In this document: in pieces, positions 43,577-55,926 of the stretch
Layout: the number at the start of each line of letters is the position of its first letter
Numbering within the stretch: position 1 is the stretch's first letter
Source of the DNA: Xanthomonas chitinilytica
Lineage (GTDB): Bacteria > Pseudomonadota > Gammaproteobacteria > Xanthomonadales > Xanthomonadaceae
Assembly (NCBI RefSeq): GCF_026107455.2
Contig: NZ_JAPCHY010000012.1
Coordinates: 62,001-126,000 of the forward strand
Reading direction: 5' to 3'
Length of the DNA: 64,000 nt
Notes under the pieces: generated by a model
Seen by the model: the letters and a program-made list of their open reading frames with translations, nothing else
Databases searched by the model: none
What the model was told of the DNA's origin: nothing
Made by a program: the position numbers and the translations under genes

Positions 43577-45187
43577 ATGCAACATCGGATGTCCGTGATC
43601 GTCCTGGCCCTGGCCCTCGGAGCGTGCAGCTACAAGAAGGTGTCGGAGGCGCCGTTCCCCGGCGACATCGTCGCGCCGCCGGCACCATCCGCGCCGGCCA
43701 TGACGCTGGACCGGATGGTGCTGACCGGTTCGAGGGTCGCAGAGCCGGTCAACACCGAGACCTATGCGCCGCGCGAGGACAACCCGGTCAAACGCACCAG
43801 CGAGCAGCCGCTCTCGACCTTCTCCATCGATGTCGATACCGGCAGCTACAGCAACGTGCGGCGCATGCTCGGCGATGGCGTGCGCCCGCCGGCCGATGCG
43901 GTACGGGCCGAGGAGTTCATCAACTACTTCGACTACGGCTATCTGCCGCCGCCCGACCGGGCCGTGCCGTTCCGGGTGAGTACCGAACTGGCGCCGGCGC
44001 CGTGGGACGAACGCAAGCAGCTGCTGATGATCGGCATCAAGGGCTATGAACTGCCGAAGACCGCGCTGCCGCCGATCAACCTGGTGTTCCTGGTCGATAC
44101 CTCCGGTTCGATGTACTCGGCCGACAAGCTGCCGTTGCTGAAGAAGGCCTTCGCCCAACTGGTGCCGCAGCTGCGCAGCCAGGACCGCGTATCCATCGTC
44201 AGCTATGCCGGCAGTGCCGGGCTGGTGCTGAAGCCGACCCGCGGCGACCGCCACGGCGAGATCCTGGCCGCGCTGGAGGCACTGGAAGCCGGCGGCAGCA
44301 CCAACGGCGGACAGGGCATCGAGCTGGCCTACGCGATGGCCCGCCAGTCCTTCATCGAAGGCGGCGCCAACCGCGTCATCCTCGCCACCGACGGCGACTT
44401 CAACGTCGGCATCGTCGACCGCAAGGCGCTGGAGACCTACGTCGGCGACCAGCGCAAGTCCGGCATCGCGCTGACCACGCTCGGCTTCGGCCGCGGCAAC
44501 TACAACGATGCGATGGCCGAGCGGCTGGCCGACGTCGGCGACGGCAACCATGCCTACATCGACAACCTGCAGGAGGCGCGCAAGGTGCTGGTCAGGGAGA
44601 TGGGCAGCACCTTGTTCACCATCGCGCGCGACGTGAAGATCCAGGTCGAGTTCAACCCGGCGCGGGTGTCCGAGTACCGCCTGGTCGGTTACGAGAACCG
44701 CGTGCTCGCCAACGAGGACTTCGCCAACGACAAGGTCGACGCCGGCGACATCGGGCCGGGCCATGAAGTGACCGCCCTGTACGAGCTCGTCCCGGTCGGC
44801 AGCGGCGCCGAGCAGTTGCCGCCGCTGCGCTACGGCCAGCCGCAGCAGGCCGGTACGGCGCATGCGGACGAGGTGGCCGACGTGCGCCTGCGCTACAAGC
44901 TGCCGGACCAGGAGCGGAGCGAGCTGATCCGCACCCCGATCCTGGCCGGCCAGCTGCGCCCCGCGCCCGGCCCGTCGCTGCGGTTCGCCGCCGCGGTGGC
45001 CGGCTTTGCCGATGCGCTGCGCGGCGGTACGCGGATGCCGGGCTGGGACTGGCCGCAGATCGCCGCGACCGCGCGCGCCGCCCGCGGCGACGACCCGGAA
45101 GGCGAGCGCGCCGAGTTCGTGCGGCTGGTGGAGACCGCGCAGTCGCTGGTCGAACCGGCGCGTGCCGGCGGCGGCTCGCAGGACTGA
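43577..45187 (+). CDS. Lipoprotein with von Willebrand factor A domain (YfbK-like)
   Basis: A 536-residue lipoprotein: lipobox LALGAC with Cys17, an N-terminal YfbK-type domain (about 65-160, PLSTFSIDVDTGSYSNVRR), a vWA domain with the metal-adhesion site DTSGSM at 174-179, and a C-terminal YfbK domain ending near 530. Such proteins are envelope-anchored and of unknown role, often stress- or metal-associated. The vWA MIDAS (DxSxS, then T and D further on) appears complete. A strong terminator follows at 45235. Confidence 0.88.
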   Translation: MQHRMSVIVLALALGACSYKKVSEAPFPGDIVAPPAPSAPAMTLDRMVLTGSRVAEPVNTETYAPREDNPVKRTSEQPLSTFSIDVDTGSYSNVRRMLGDGVRPPADAVRAEEFINYFDYGYLPPPDRAVPFRVSTELAPAPWDERKQLLMIGIKGYELPKTALPPINLVFLVDTSGSMYSADKLPLLKKAFAQLVPQLRSQDRVSIVSYAGSAGLVLKPTRGDRHGEILAALEALEAGGSTNGGQGIELAYAMARQSFIEGGANRVILATDGDFNVGIVDRKALETYVGDQRKSGIALTTLGFGRGNYNDAMAERLADVGDGNHAYIDNLQEARKVLVREMGSTLFTIARDVKIQVEFNPARVSEYRLVGYENRVLANEDFANDKVDAGDIGPGHEVTALYELVPVGSGAEQLPPLRYGQPQQAGTAHADEVADVRLRYKLPDQERSELIRTPILAGQLRPAPGPSLRFAAAVAGFADALRGGTRMPGWDWPQIAATARAARGDDPEGERAEFVRLVETAQSLVEPARAGGGSQD

Positions 45188-45234
45188 GGCATGTCCTTGC
45201 CGCACCGGGTCCGCCAGCGGCGCTGATGGCGGAT

Positions 45235-45265
45235 GCGACGCCCGGGTCCATTGCCCGGGCGTCGC
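45235..45265 (+). terminator. Terminator after the vWA lipoprotein gene
   Basis: Perfect 12-bp stem GCGACGCCCGGG / CCCGGGCGTCGC with a 7-base loop, then GCTTT. It begins 47 bp after the stop codon. Confidence 0.75.
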
Positions 45266-45305
45266 GCTTTCGGCTCAGGCGCTGCGCCGGGCCAGCCGCA
45301 GCTGC

Positions 45306-45693
45306 CTGTGCTCGCACCGGCGTGCGCAGCAGCGCCATCCTCTGCAAGACCCGCAGGCCGCCGATCATGGCGATGCCCAGTGGTCGCGGCAGCCCGGAAC
45401 CGTCGCCGAGGCCGATGGCCAGCGGCACCGCTGCCAGGATCGCCCCCTCGTCGTCATCGAGATCGGGTCGAAGCGCACGATGTTGGCTTCGCGCGGCACC
45501 GGTCCGTGCCTGCGCTGTGCCGCCAGGCGACGCCGATCATCGTGGGCGCGTTCTTCCCGACGCTGCCGGTCGGCAGCGCCAACGCGATCGTCGGGATCGC
45601 CGACCGCCCGGTATCGAGGGCGAACAGCGCCAGCAGCGCTCCCATGCGGGCAGCCGGTCGCGTCGACAGGAGGGTCGCCGGGTGCATCAGGCT
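45306..45693 (-). pseudogene. Decayed C-terminal fragment of an RND (MdtB/MdtC-type) efflux permease
   Basis: Read leftwards, the frame encodes MHPATLLSTRP, ALLALFALDT and GSVGKNAPTMIG, then after a frameshift REANIVRFDPISMTT, and after another shift PLAIGLGDGSGLPRPLGIA and GGLRVLQ..LLRTPV. These are the ordered C-terminal motifs of RND permeases (LIGIVKKNAI, RFRPILMTTLA, PLALG...RRPLGI, GGL..SQ.LTL.TTPV), degraded and split across frames. Nothing upstream or downstream restores the pump. It fills the otherwise empty gap 45188-45815. Confidence 0.75.
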
Positions 45694-45815
45694 CCCGCAG
45701 CGCCCGCCCCGCACCCGGCCGGCGGCGACGATCGCGGGAAGTGTGGGGCAGGGCCTCGCCGCGGCCGGATCGATGGCCTACATTCGAGGGCCAGCCGAAT
45801 CCGACGGAGTTTCCG

Positions 45816-47135
45816 ATGGCCCGCAAGACCGTGATGCTGTCCGCGCTGTTGTGCCTGCTGCCGCCGCTGGCGCTGGCCGCACCCGGCGAACGCCCGGAAG
45901 TGAGTGCCGCCGCTGCGCGGCTCAAGGACCGGGTGGTCGAATGGCGGCGCGATTTCCACCAGCATCCGGAGCTGTCCAACCGCGAGCGGCGCACCGCGGC
46001 CAAGGTCGCCGAGCAGCTGCGCGCGCTGGGACTGGAACCGCGCACCGGCATCGCCCACCACGGCGTGGTGGCGATCATCGAGGGCGGCCGGCCCGGGCCG
46101 AAGATCGCCCTGCGTGCGGACATGGACGCGCTGCCGGTGACCGAGCAGACCGGCCTGCCGTTCGCCTCCCGCGCCACCGACAGCTACCGCGGCGAGACCG
46201 TCGGGGTGATGCATGCCTGCGGCCACGATGCGCACACCGCCACCCTGCTGGGCGTGGCCGAGGCGCTGGTGGCGATGCGCGACGAGCTGCCCGGCCAGGT
46301 GATGCTGGTGTTCCAGCCGGCCGAGGAAGGCCCGCCGCCGCCGGAGGAGGGCGGCGCCGCGCTGATGCTGAAGGAGGGCCTGTTCGCCGACTTCAAGCCG
46401 GAGGCGATGTTCGGCCTGCACGTGTTCTCCAGCGTCCAGGCCGGGCGCATCGCGGTGCGCGGCGGCCCGCTGATGGCGGCCTCGGACCGCTTCGGCATCA
46501 CCGTCACCGGCCGCCAGACCCATGGTTCGGCGCCGTGGAACGGCATCGACCCGATCGTCGCCGCCGCCGACCTGGTCGGCACCGCGCAGACCATCGTCAG
46601 CCGCCGGACCAACCTGTCGCAGCAGCCGGCGGTGCTGACCTTCGGCGCGATCAAGGGCGGCATCCGCTACAACATCATTCCCGACGAGGTGGAGATGGTC
46701 GGCACCATCCGCACCTTCGACGAGGGCATGCGCCAGCAGATCTTCGCCGACCTGCGCAACGTCGCCGAGCACACCGCCGCCGCGCATGGCGCCAGCGCGA
46801 AGACCGAGATCCACGAGGCCGAGGGCAACCCGGCCACGGTCAACGACCCGGCGCTGACCGCGCGGATGCTGCCCAGCCTGCAGGCGGTGGTCGGCGCCGA
46901 CAACGTCTACGAGCCGCCGCTGCAGATGGGCGCGGAGGACTTCTCGCTGTACGCGCAGCAGGTGCCGGCGATGTTCTTCTTCGTCGGCGCCACCGGCGCC
47001 GGCATCGACCCGGCCACCGCGCCCGCCAACCACTCGCCGAAGTTCCTGCTGGATGAATCGGCGCTGGACGTGGGCCTGCGCGCGCTGTTGCAGGTGACGC
47101 TGGACTACCTGCACGATGCCGGCGGGCCGGGCTGA
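45816..47135 (+). CDS. Exported M20-family amidohydrolase (hippuricase-like)
   Basis: A 439-residue M20D peptidase with a signal peptide (about 1-21). The metal site is [10 protein letters not shown] with Cys135 and His137, followed by QPAEEGPP (Glu about 168-170, Asp/Glu bridging) and the lid domain (about 215-330). M20D enzymes hydrolyse N-acyl amino acids such as IAA-amino acids, hippurate or N-acyl-diaminopimelate. The periplasmic location and broad family leave the substrate open. The start follows GGAG with a normal spacing. Confidence 0.88.
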   Translation: MARKTVMLSALLCLLPPLALAAPGERPEVSAAAARLKDRVVEWRRDFHQHPELSNRERRTAAKVAEQLRALGLEPRTGIAHHGVVAIIEGGRPGPKIALRADMDALPVTEQTGLPFASRATDSYRGETVGVMHACGHDAHTATLLGVAEALVAMRDELPGQVMLVFQPAEEGPPPPEEGGAALMLKEGLFADFKPEAMFGLHVFSSVQAGRIAVRGGPLMAASDRFGITVTGRQTHGSAPWNGIDPIVAAADLVGTAQTIVSRRTNLSQQPAVLTFGAIKGGIRYNIIPDEVEMVGTIRTFDEGMRQQIFADLRNVAEHTAAAHGASAKTEIHEAEGNPATVNDPALTARMLPSLQAVVGADNVYEPPLQMGAEDFSLYAQQVPAMFFFVGATGAGIDPATAPANHSPKFLLDESALDVGLRALLQVTLDYLHDAGGPG

Positions 47136-47171
47136 CCCCGCCGGCCATTTTCCAAGACAAAGGACACACGG

Positions 47172-48017
47172 ATGACCGTAAGCCTGGCCATGCTGCTGCA
47201 GTCGCAGCCCGACCCGCAGCTCGATGCCGCCACCCTGATGGAACAGTTGCGCAACGACTGGCCGGACCTGGACCCCACGCTGCTGCGGCCGACGCCACGC
47301 GAGGAACTGCCGGCCGACGACGGGCAGGCCCAGGTGCAGAGCATCGACTACGGCGACTACCTGATCGCGCTGATGCCGGTACCGGCGCGGATCGGCGACG
47401 ACATCGAACAGATCTGCGCGCACAGCCGGCTCTGGCCCAAGGCCACGCCGGCGCCGGTGGACTACGCCGCCCACACCATCGTCACGGTGATGCGGCCCGG
47501 CGCCGACGGTACCCATGGCGAGCGCATCGCCCAGACCGCGCTGCTGAGCAAGGTGCTGGCCTCGGCGGTGGCGTTGTCGGACGAGATCCAGGCGGTGTAT
47601 TTCGGCAGCGCCGACCACGTGGTGCTGCCGGCGCTGTTCCGCGAACTGGCCCGGGAAGTGTTGCCGGCGCCGCTGCCGCTGGCCTGGGTGGCGGTCAACG
47701 TCGGCCAGCGTCCGGAGGACGGGGCGATGACCGGCCATACCCGCGGCATGGACATGCTCGGCCTGATGGACGTCGAGATCCCGGCCACCGGTGCCGATGC
47801 CGGGGAGGTCTACGGCCGGCTGACCGGGATCTGCGATTACCTGATCGAGCACGGACAGGTGATCGGCGACGGCGACACCCTGGGCAGTACCGCCGAGGAA
47901 CATATCCATGTGGTCTACGCGCCCTCCGCGCTGGGCGACGGCCGCCAGGTGATGCGCCTGCAGTACGAGGCGGTGGCGCCGGTTGCGCGGCCGTGGTGGA
48001 AGCGGCTGTTCAGCTGA
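47172..48017 (+). CDS. DUF4261 domain protein
   Basis: A 281-residue cytoplasmic protein of the DUF4261 family, with the ordered segments [20 protein letters not shown] (about 58), [17 protein letters not shown] (about 134) and [15 protein letters not shown] (about 191). The function is unknown; relatives are sometimes near type VI secretion or enzyme-maturation genes, but nothing like that is here. The start follows AAAGGA. It precedes queF by about 155 bp. Confidence 0.82.
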   Translation: MTVSLAMLLQSQPDPQLDAATLMEQLRNDWPDLDPTLLRPTPREELPADDGQAQVQSIDYGDYLIALMPVPARIGDDIEQICAHSRLWPKATPAPVDYAAHTIVTVMRPGADGTHGERIAQTALLSKVLASAVALSDEIQAVYFGSADHVVLPALFRELAREVLPAPLPLAWVAVNVGQRPEDGAMTGHTRGMDMLGLMDVEIPATGADAGEVYGRLTGICDYLIEHGQVIGDGDTLGSTAEEHIHVVYAPSALGDGRQVMRLQYEAVAPVARPWWKRLFS

Positions 48018-48172
48018 GACGACGCCCGCCCTGCGGGCGGACCCGGGGAAGCGCCGGCACGGGGCGATCCGTGCGCGGCGCGGCGGTGGTGCGGATCGCG
48101 GCCGGGGCCGGCCGCGGTCGCGCGGGTGCAGGGGCCGGGGACATACTGCCTTCTCGCCAGGTGGCACATACA

Positions 48173-49000
48173 ATGACGCCGATGAACACCCCACAAGATT
48201 CCAGCCTGGGCCGTGAGGTCGCCTACCCGTCGCAGTACGACCCGGGCCTGCTGTTCCCGATCCCGCGCGCAGGCGCGCGCGCCGAGATCGGCATCGACGA
48301 TGCCGGCCTGCCGTTCATCGGCCACGACCGCTGGCACGCCTACGAACTGGGATGGCTCGACGCCCGCGGCAAGCCGTGCGTGGCCACCGCCACCCTGCTG
48401 GTGCCGTGCGACTCGCCCAACCTGATCGAATCCAAGTCGCTCAAGCTCTACCTCAACTCGCTCAATGCCGAACGTTTCAACAGCGCCGAGGCCGTGCGCG
48501 AGCGCATCGCCGTGGACCTGTCCGTGCGCGCCGGCGCCGACGTGCTGGTGGAATTCGGGCTGCCGCCGGTCGATGCCGTGGGCGAGGGCGAGAACATCGA
48601 CCTGCTGGACGTGGACATCGACTGCTACGGCCCGCCGCAGGCGCGCTTCCTGGCGGTCGACGAAACGGTCGAGGCGGACGAGACCCTGGCCTCGGCGCTG
48701 CTCAAGTCCAACTGCCCGGTCACCGGCCAGCCGGACTGGGCCGGCGTGGTCATCCGCTACCGCGGCCCGCGCATCGACCGCGAAGGGCTGCTGCGCTACC
48801 TGGTCAGCTACCGCGACCACGCCGAATTCCACGAACAGTGCGTGGAGCGCATCTTCCTGGACCTGATGCGGCACTGCCGGCCGCAGTCGCTGCAGGTGGA
48901 GGCGCGCTATACCCGACGTGGCGGGCTGGACATCAACCCGTGGCGCGCCAGCGCCGATGTCGCCGGGGTGGTGCCGGCGCTGCGCGACGTCCGCCAGTGA
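48173..49000 (+). CDS. queF: NADPH-dependent 7-cyano-7-deazaguanine reductase
   Basis: A 275-residue QueF of the long (bimodular, E. coli-type) form, which reduces preQ0 to preQ1 for queuosine in tRNA. The QueF motif [11 protein letters not shown] (86-96) is the NADPH-binding segment and [13 protein letters not shown] holds catalytic Cys181 and the conserved Asp188. I choose the ATG at 48173 because AGGTGG lies eight bases upstream; the ATG at 48182 is the alternative. QueH, a later step, is broken elsewhere in the window (55166-55926), but QueG could replace it. Confidence 0.95.
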   Translation: MTPMNTPQDSSLGREVAYPSQYDPGLLFPIPRAGARAEIGIDDAGLPFIGHDRWHAYELGWLDARGKPCVATATLLVPCDSPNLIESKSLKLYLNSLNAERFNSAEAVRERIAVDLSVRAGADVLVEFGLPPVDAVGEGENIDLLDVDIDCYGPPQARFLAVDETVEADETLASALLKSNCPVTGQPDWAGVVIRYRGPRIDREGLLRYLVSYRDHAEFHEQCVERIFLDLMRHCRPQSLQVEARYTRRGGLDINPWRASADVAGVVPALRDVRQ

Positions 49001-49100
49001 GCGCATGAACGGGGCCGCGCCGGCTTCACGTCGGCGCGATGCCTCGTTAACAACCGCTGTGCAACCGTGGCCGCCAATCGCAGCAGGAGCGGACCACGAC

Positions 49101-49400
49101 ATGAGTACCGAGAAAAAAGCGGATTTTTCCGGGGTCAGCGCCAAGGTGGACAGCACCGCGGAAGTGGTGCCCAAGGCGGATTTCTCCGGCGTCACCTCCA
49201 CGGTGGACAGCACGGCGGAGATCGCCGGCGAACAGCAGTACACCGTGCAGAAGGGCGATTCGCTCTCGAAGATCGCCAAGCAGCATCTCGGCGACGCCAA
49301 CGCGTGGAAGCGGATCTTCGAAGCCAACCGCGACGTGCTGGACGATCCGGACAAGATCTTTCCCGGACAGACCCTGCGCCTGCCGCCACGGCAGGGCTGA
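49101..49400 (+). CDS. Small LysM protein with a tandem N-terminal repeat
   Basis: A 99-residue protein with a C-terminal LysM domain (about 47-95, YTVQKGDSLSKIAKQHLGDANAWKRIFEAN), of the kind found in YgaU/Kbp-like cytoplasmic K+-binding or wall-binding proteins. There is no signal peptide. Its N terminus is two consecutive copies of an 18-residue unit beginning KADFSGV and ending VDSTAE (residues 6-23 and 25-42), unusual for this family. An AGGAGCGG ribosome-binding site precedes the ATG. It may have expanded by slippage. Confidence 0.85.
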   Translation: MSTEKKADFSGVSAKVDSTAEVVPKADFSGVTSTVDSTAEIAGEQQYTVQKGDSLSKIAKQHLGDANAWKRIFEANRDVLDDPDKIFPGQTLRLPPRQG

Positions 49401-49437
49401 ACCCGGCGTCCGCCACGAATTCCAAAGAGGAACATCC

Positions 49438-52651
<3,214 letters not shown>

Positions 52652-52678
52652 GCGCATCGCACGCGGTCGTCTGACCGA

Positions 52679-52709
52679 ACCCGCATCGCTCCGGCGATGC
52701 GGGTTTTTT
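52679..52709 (+). terminator. Rho-independent terminator after icd
   Basis: Perfect 11-bp stem ACCCGCATCGC / GCGATGCGGGT with loop TCCG, followed by TTTTTT (52704-52709). Ends the icd transcript, so aceK needs its own promoter. Confidence 0.9.
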
Positions 52710-52746
52710 CATGGAATCGCTGACGAAAGCGACCAGCGTCAGCCCC

Positions 52747-53024
52747 GCAGGAGCGACGTGAGTCGCGACGGGCTTTCCCGGTAACGCCCCGTCGCGACTC
52801 ACGTCGCTCCTACGGGTTGCCATGCAGCCGCTCCGGCGGTGCCGGTGCAGCCGGGGACTGCATGCCGCCGCTGCGCGTTGACCACGCTCCGACCGTTTCG
52901 CTTCGGCTATGCGGGTTTTCGTCTTTCCGCCGATGGAAACGGCCCGCGGAAGCTGCTGTAGGAGCGACGTGAGTCGCGACGGGCTTTCCCGGCAACGCCC
53001 CGTCGCGACTCACGTCGCTCCTAC
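52747..53024. repeat. Two tandem copies of a 68-bp perfect inverted-repeat module
   Basis: Units at 52747-52814 and 52957-53024 each contain AGGAGCGACGTGAGTCGCGA, a short loop with GGCTTTCCCGG, and the exact inverse ending CGTCGCTCCTAC. They are almost identical to each other, and the flanking DNA (AT GCCATGCAGCCGCTCC / GCCATGCGGCCGCTCC) is also repeated, so a segment of about 210 bp seems to have been duplicated. Same repeat family as 11350. They fill the gap 52652-53137 with no gene. Confidence 0.85.
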
Positions 53025-53137
53025 ACATTGCCATGCGGCCGCTCCCGGCGGCACCGCCGTTGCGGTAGGGTGAGGTCCGGTTCTTCCCGGATTCCCGCAA
53101 TGCCGCCGTTTCGCCCATGCCTCCGGCCGGAGGCGCG

Positions 53138-54856
53138 ATGACCCCCGCCGAACCCGCGCAGGCCATCGCCGCCTGCATCCGCGACGGCTTCGAGGACTAC
53201 CACGCGCGCTTCGCTGCGATCACCCGGCGCGCGCGCGTCCGCTTCGAGCGATGCGACTGGGCGGCGGCGCGCGAGGACGCGGTCGAGCGCATCGAGCTGT
53301 ACGACGTGTGCATCGGCGAATGCATGGACCGCCTGCAGGCGATGGCGGGCGCGGCCGGGCACCGGCACGGGACCTGGCAGCAGGTACGGCAGGCATTCGG
53401 CGGACTGGTCGCCGGGTCGATCGACTGCGAGCTGTACAAGACCTTCTACAACACCCTGACCCGGCGCCTGTTCGCCACCCGCGGCGTCGATGCGGCCATC
53501 GAGTTCATCGCGATGGACGTCGAACCGTCCGATGCGATCACCCACCCGGTGGCGCGGCACAGCTACGCGGTGTCGGAAACGCGCCCGGCCGACGCCTTCA
53601 TGCGGGTGCTGGGCGACTACCGCTTCGACGTGCCCTATGCCCACCAGCTGCGATGCGCGGCGGCGATCGCGGTGCGGCTGCAGGACGACCTGGCGCACTG
53701 GGGCGAGCATCCGGTACGCGGCATCGAGCTGCTGGACACCGTGTTCTACCGCGAGCGTCGCGCCTACCTGGTGGGACGCGTGTTCGGCGAGCACCGGTTC
53801 TCGCCGTGCGTGATCGCGCTGGTCAACGATGGCGGCAAGCTGCGCGCCGAGGCGGTGCTGAGCCGGCGCCGCGACGTGGCGCACCTGTTCGGCGTCTCGC
53901 GCAGCTATTTCCAGGCCGACCTGGCCACGGTCGGCGACGCGGTGGTGTTCCTGCGCAGCCTGCTGCCGGGCAAGCCCATCGACGAGATCTACACCGTGCT
54001 CGGCCGCGCCAAGCAGGGCAAGACCGAGCGCTTCCGCACCTTCTTCCGCCACTTCCAGCAGCACCCCAACGAACGGCTGGTGCATGCCGAAGGCACCCCG
54101 GGCATGGTGATGGCGGTGTTCACCCTGCCCAGCTATCCGCTGGTGTTCAAGCTGATCCGCGACCGCTTCGCCTGGCCCAAGACCATGAGCCGGCAGGACG
54201 TGGAGGACAAGTACGCGCTGGTGTTCAACCTGGATCGCATCGGCCGCCTGCTCGACGCCCAGCCCTACCGCTACCTGCGCTTCCCGGCGTCGCGGTTCTC
54301 GCCGGCGCTGCTGGACGACCTGCTGGAGAGCTGCAGCCGCAGCGTGGCCCGCGACGGCGAGGACGTGGTGATCTCGCTATGCTACGTCCAGCGCCGCTTC
54401 CGCCCGCTCAACCTGTACCTGCGCGAGCAGGGGCCGCAGGCCGCGCGCGCGGCGGCGCTGGACTACGCCCAGGCCATCGCCGACATGGCCCGCAACAACA
54501 TCTTCCCCGGCGACATGCTGCTGAAGAACTTCGGCGTGTCGCGCCACGGCCGCGCCGTGTTCTACGACTACGACGAGCTGTGCCTGGTCACCGACTGCCA
54601 CTTCCGCGACTGGCCGCAGCCGCGCAGCGAGGAGGAGGCGATGGCCGCCGAGCCGTGGTTCCACGTCGCGCCGAACGACGTCTTCCCCGAGCGCTTCCCG
54701 CTGTTCATGGGACTGCCGGCGGCGCAGCTGGCGGCGGTGCGCGAAGCCCACGGCCAGCTGTTCGACCCGCAGTGGTGGCGCGACCTGCAGGCGCGCTTCC
54801 GCTGCGGCGACTACCCGGACACGCCGCCGTACACCGCCGAACTGCGGCTGGCGTGA
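53138..54856 (+). CDS. aceK: Isocitrate dehydrogenase kinase/phosphatase
   Basis: A 572-residue AceK, the bifunctional enzyme that phosphorylates or dephosphorylates isocitrate dehydrogenase to control the glyoxylate-bypass branch point. The kinase half is clear: the VFKLIRDRF glycine/lysine region near 350, the catalytic-loop-like [13 protein letters not shown] near 457, and FYDYDELC near 477. The N-terminal regulatory domain (about 1-315) is typical. GGAGG sits five bases before the ATG. Its partner here is a monomeric ICDH rather than the dimeric one. Its last 45 codons are duplicated just downstream. Confidence 0.95.
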   Translation: MTPAEPAQAIAACIRDGFEDYHARFAAITRRARVRFERCDWAAAREDAVERIELYDVCIGECMDRLQAMAGAAGHRHGTWQQVRQAFGGLVAGSIDCELYKTFYNTLTRRLFATRGVDAAIEFIAMDVEPSDAITHPVARHSYAVSETRPADAFMRVLGDYRFDVPYAHQLRCAAAIAVRLQDDLAHWGEHPVRGIELLDTVFYRERRAYLVGRVFGEHRFSPCVIALVNDGGKLRAEAVLSRRRDVAHLFGVSRSYFQADLATVGDAVVFLRSLLPGKPIDEIYTVLGRAKQGKTERFRTFFRHFQQHPNERLVHAEGTPGMVMAVFTLPSYPLVFKLIRDRFAWPKTMSRQDVEDKYALVFNLDRIGRLLDAQPYRYLRFPASRFSPALLDDLLESCSRSVARDGEDVVISLCYVQRRFRPLNLYLREQGPQAARAAALDYAQAIADMARNNIFPGDMLLKNFGVSRHGRAVFYDYDELCLVTDCHFRDWPQPRSEEEAMAAEPWFHVAPNDVFPERFPLFMGLPAAQLAAVREAHGQLFDPQWWRDLQARFRCGDYPDTPPYTAELRLA

Positions 54857-55201
54857 CGGGGCACTGTTCCAGTGCGTGCTTTCGGTGCGATCCGGGCATG
54901 TGGATGGGTGGATCAGGGCGGTAATTCGTCATTCCCGCGAAAGCGGGAATCCGGACGACACCGCCGGCGGCGGTGCGCGAAGCCCACGGCCAGCTGTTCG
55001 ACCCGCAGGGGTGGCGCGACCTGCAGGCGCGCTTCCGCTGCGGCGACTATCCGGATACGCCGCCCTGCACCGCCGAGCGGCGGCTGGTGTGACGGGGCAC
55101 TGCGCCAGTGCGTGCTTTCGATGCAAATCCGGGCACGTGGATGGGTGGGTCGGAACAATATTCCGTCATTCCCGCCTTCGCGGGAATGACGAAGTGGTGG
55201 G
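54730..55201 (+). repeat. Tandem duplication of the aceK 3' end (about 236-bp unit)
   Basis: Bases 54730-54965 and 54966-55201 are tandem copies at a constant offset of 236. Each holds the final codons of aceK ([12 protein letters not shown]...), a stop, and a short GTCATTCCCGC palindrome. The second copy has drifted (for example TGTGGCGC versus GGTGGCGC, ending RLV rather than RLA). This accounts for the region 54857-55165; no independent gene lies there. Confidence 0.85.
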
Positions 55202-55926
55202 TTGTAGATGGCTGGCCACCGTTGGCAACAAACCGTGGACCTCTTCGACAACGTATGCCTCCGACCCGGCGGCATCGCCCTCGTCACCGTAGTACAGCAG
55301 GCCGAACCTGATCTTGCCGCGCCCGCGCGCGACCCGGTGGCGGTTGCTGTCGCGCAGCGAATGGACGCAGCCGCAGTACTCCTGCTGGCAGACACGTTCG
55401 CGCTTGCTGATCCCGATCATCCGCGAGGCGCCGCCGCCCTTGCGCCAGTCGCAGTCCCAGTAGAGCAGGCCGGCGTAAGGCGTGGCGGCGCGTACGGCGC
55501 AGTCGGTGATCTGCTGCATGTTCTTCCAGCGCGAGATGCCCAGCGAACTGGTGATCACCGGGAAGCCGTGCTCGTGCGCGTACAGCGCGGTGCGCTCGAA
55601 GCGCATGTCGAAGCACATGGTGCAGCGGAGGCCGCGCTCGGGTTCGTTCTCCGTGCCCCTGGCGCGGGCGAACCAGTTGTCGGTGTCGGAGTCGGCATCG
55701 ACAAGCGGCACGCCGTGCTTCTGCGCGAAGCGGAAGTTCTCCTCCTTGCGCAGCTCGTATTCCTTCAGCGGGTGGATGTCGGGGTGTGGAAGAAGACGGT
55801 GTAGTCGATCCCGGACACGACGAAGGCGTCCATCAGCCCGCCCGAGCACGGCGCGCGGCACGAATGCAGCAGCAGCCGGTCGCCGCCGCCGGGCAGGGTC
55901 AGCTTCTCGCGCACCGGAGCGTTCAT
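55166..55926 (-). pseudogene. queH: Frameshifted epoxyqueuosine reductase QueH
   Basis: QueH performs the last step of queuosine synthesis. The N-terminal part is in one frame (starting [14 protein letters not shown], with [10 protein letters not shown]) and the remainder in another, from [14 protein letters not shown] through [11 protein letters not shown] and [10 protein letters not shown]. The break is at about 55785, where one base is missing relative to the expected HNPDIHP codons. Also, the usual N-terminal CCxPC iron-sulfur motif reads C-R-A-P-C because one Cys codon has become CGC. The stop codon lies inside a palindromic repeat at the 3' end. Either a real pseudogene or, for the frameshift alone, a sequencing error. 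Confidence 0.8.

Noticed and set aside
45188-46177. An intact gene on the minus strand through the M20 amidohydrolase start
   Set aside because: Only short RND-like motifs in three frames are seen, while the plus-strand M20 gene has a clear start, signal peptide and metal site; the minus-strand reading is a pseudogene fragment.
52747-53024. Possible CRISPR array
   Set aside because: Only two palindromic modules with duplicated flanks, no regularly spaced unique spacers, and no cas genes.
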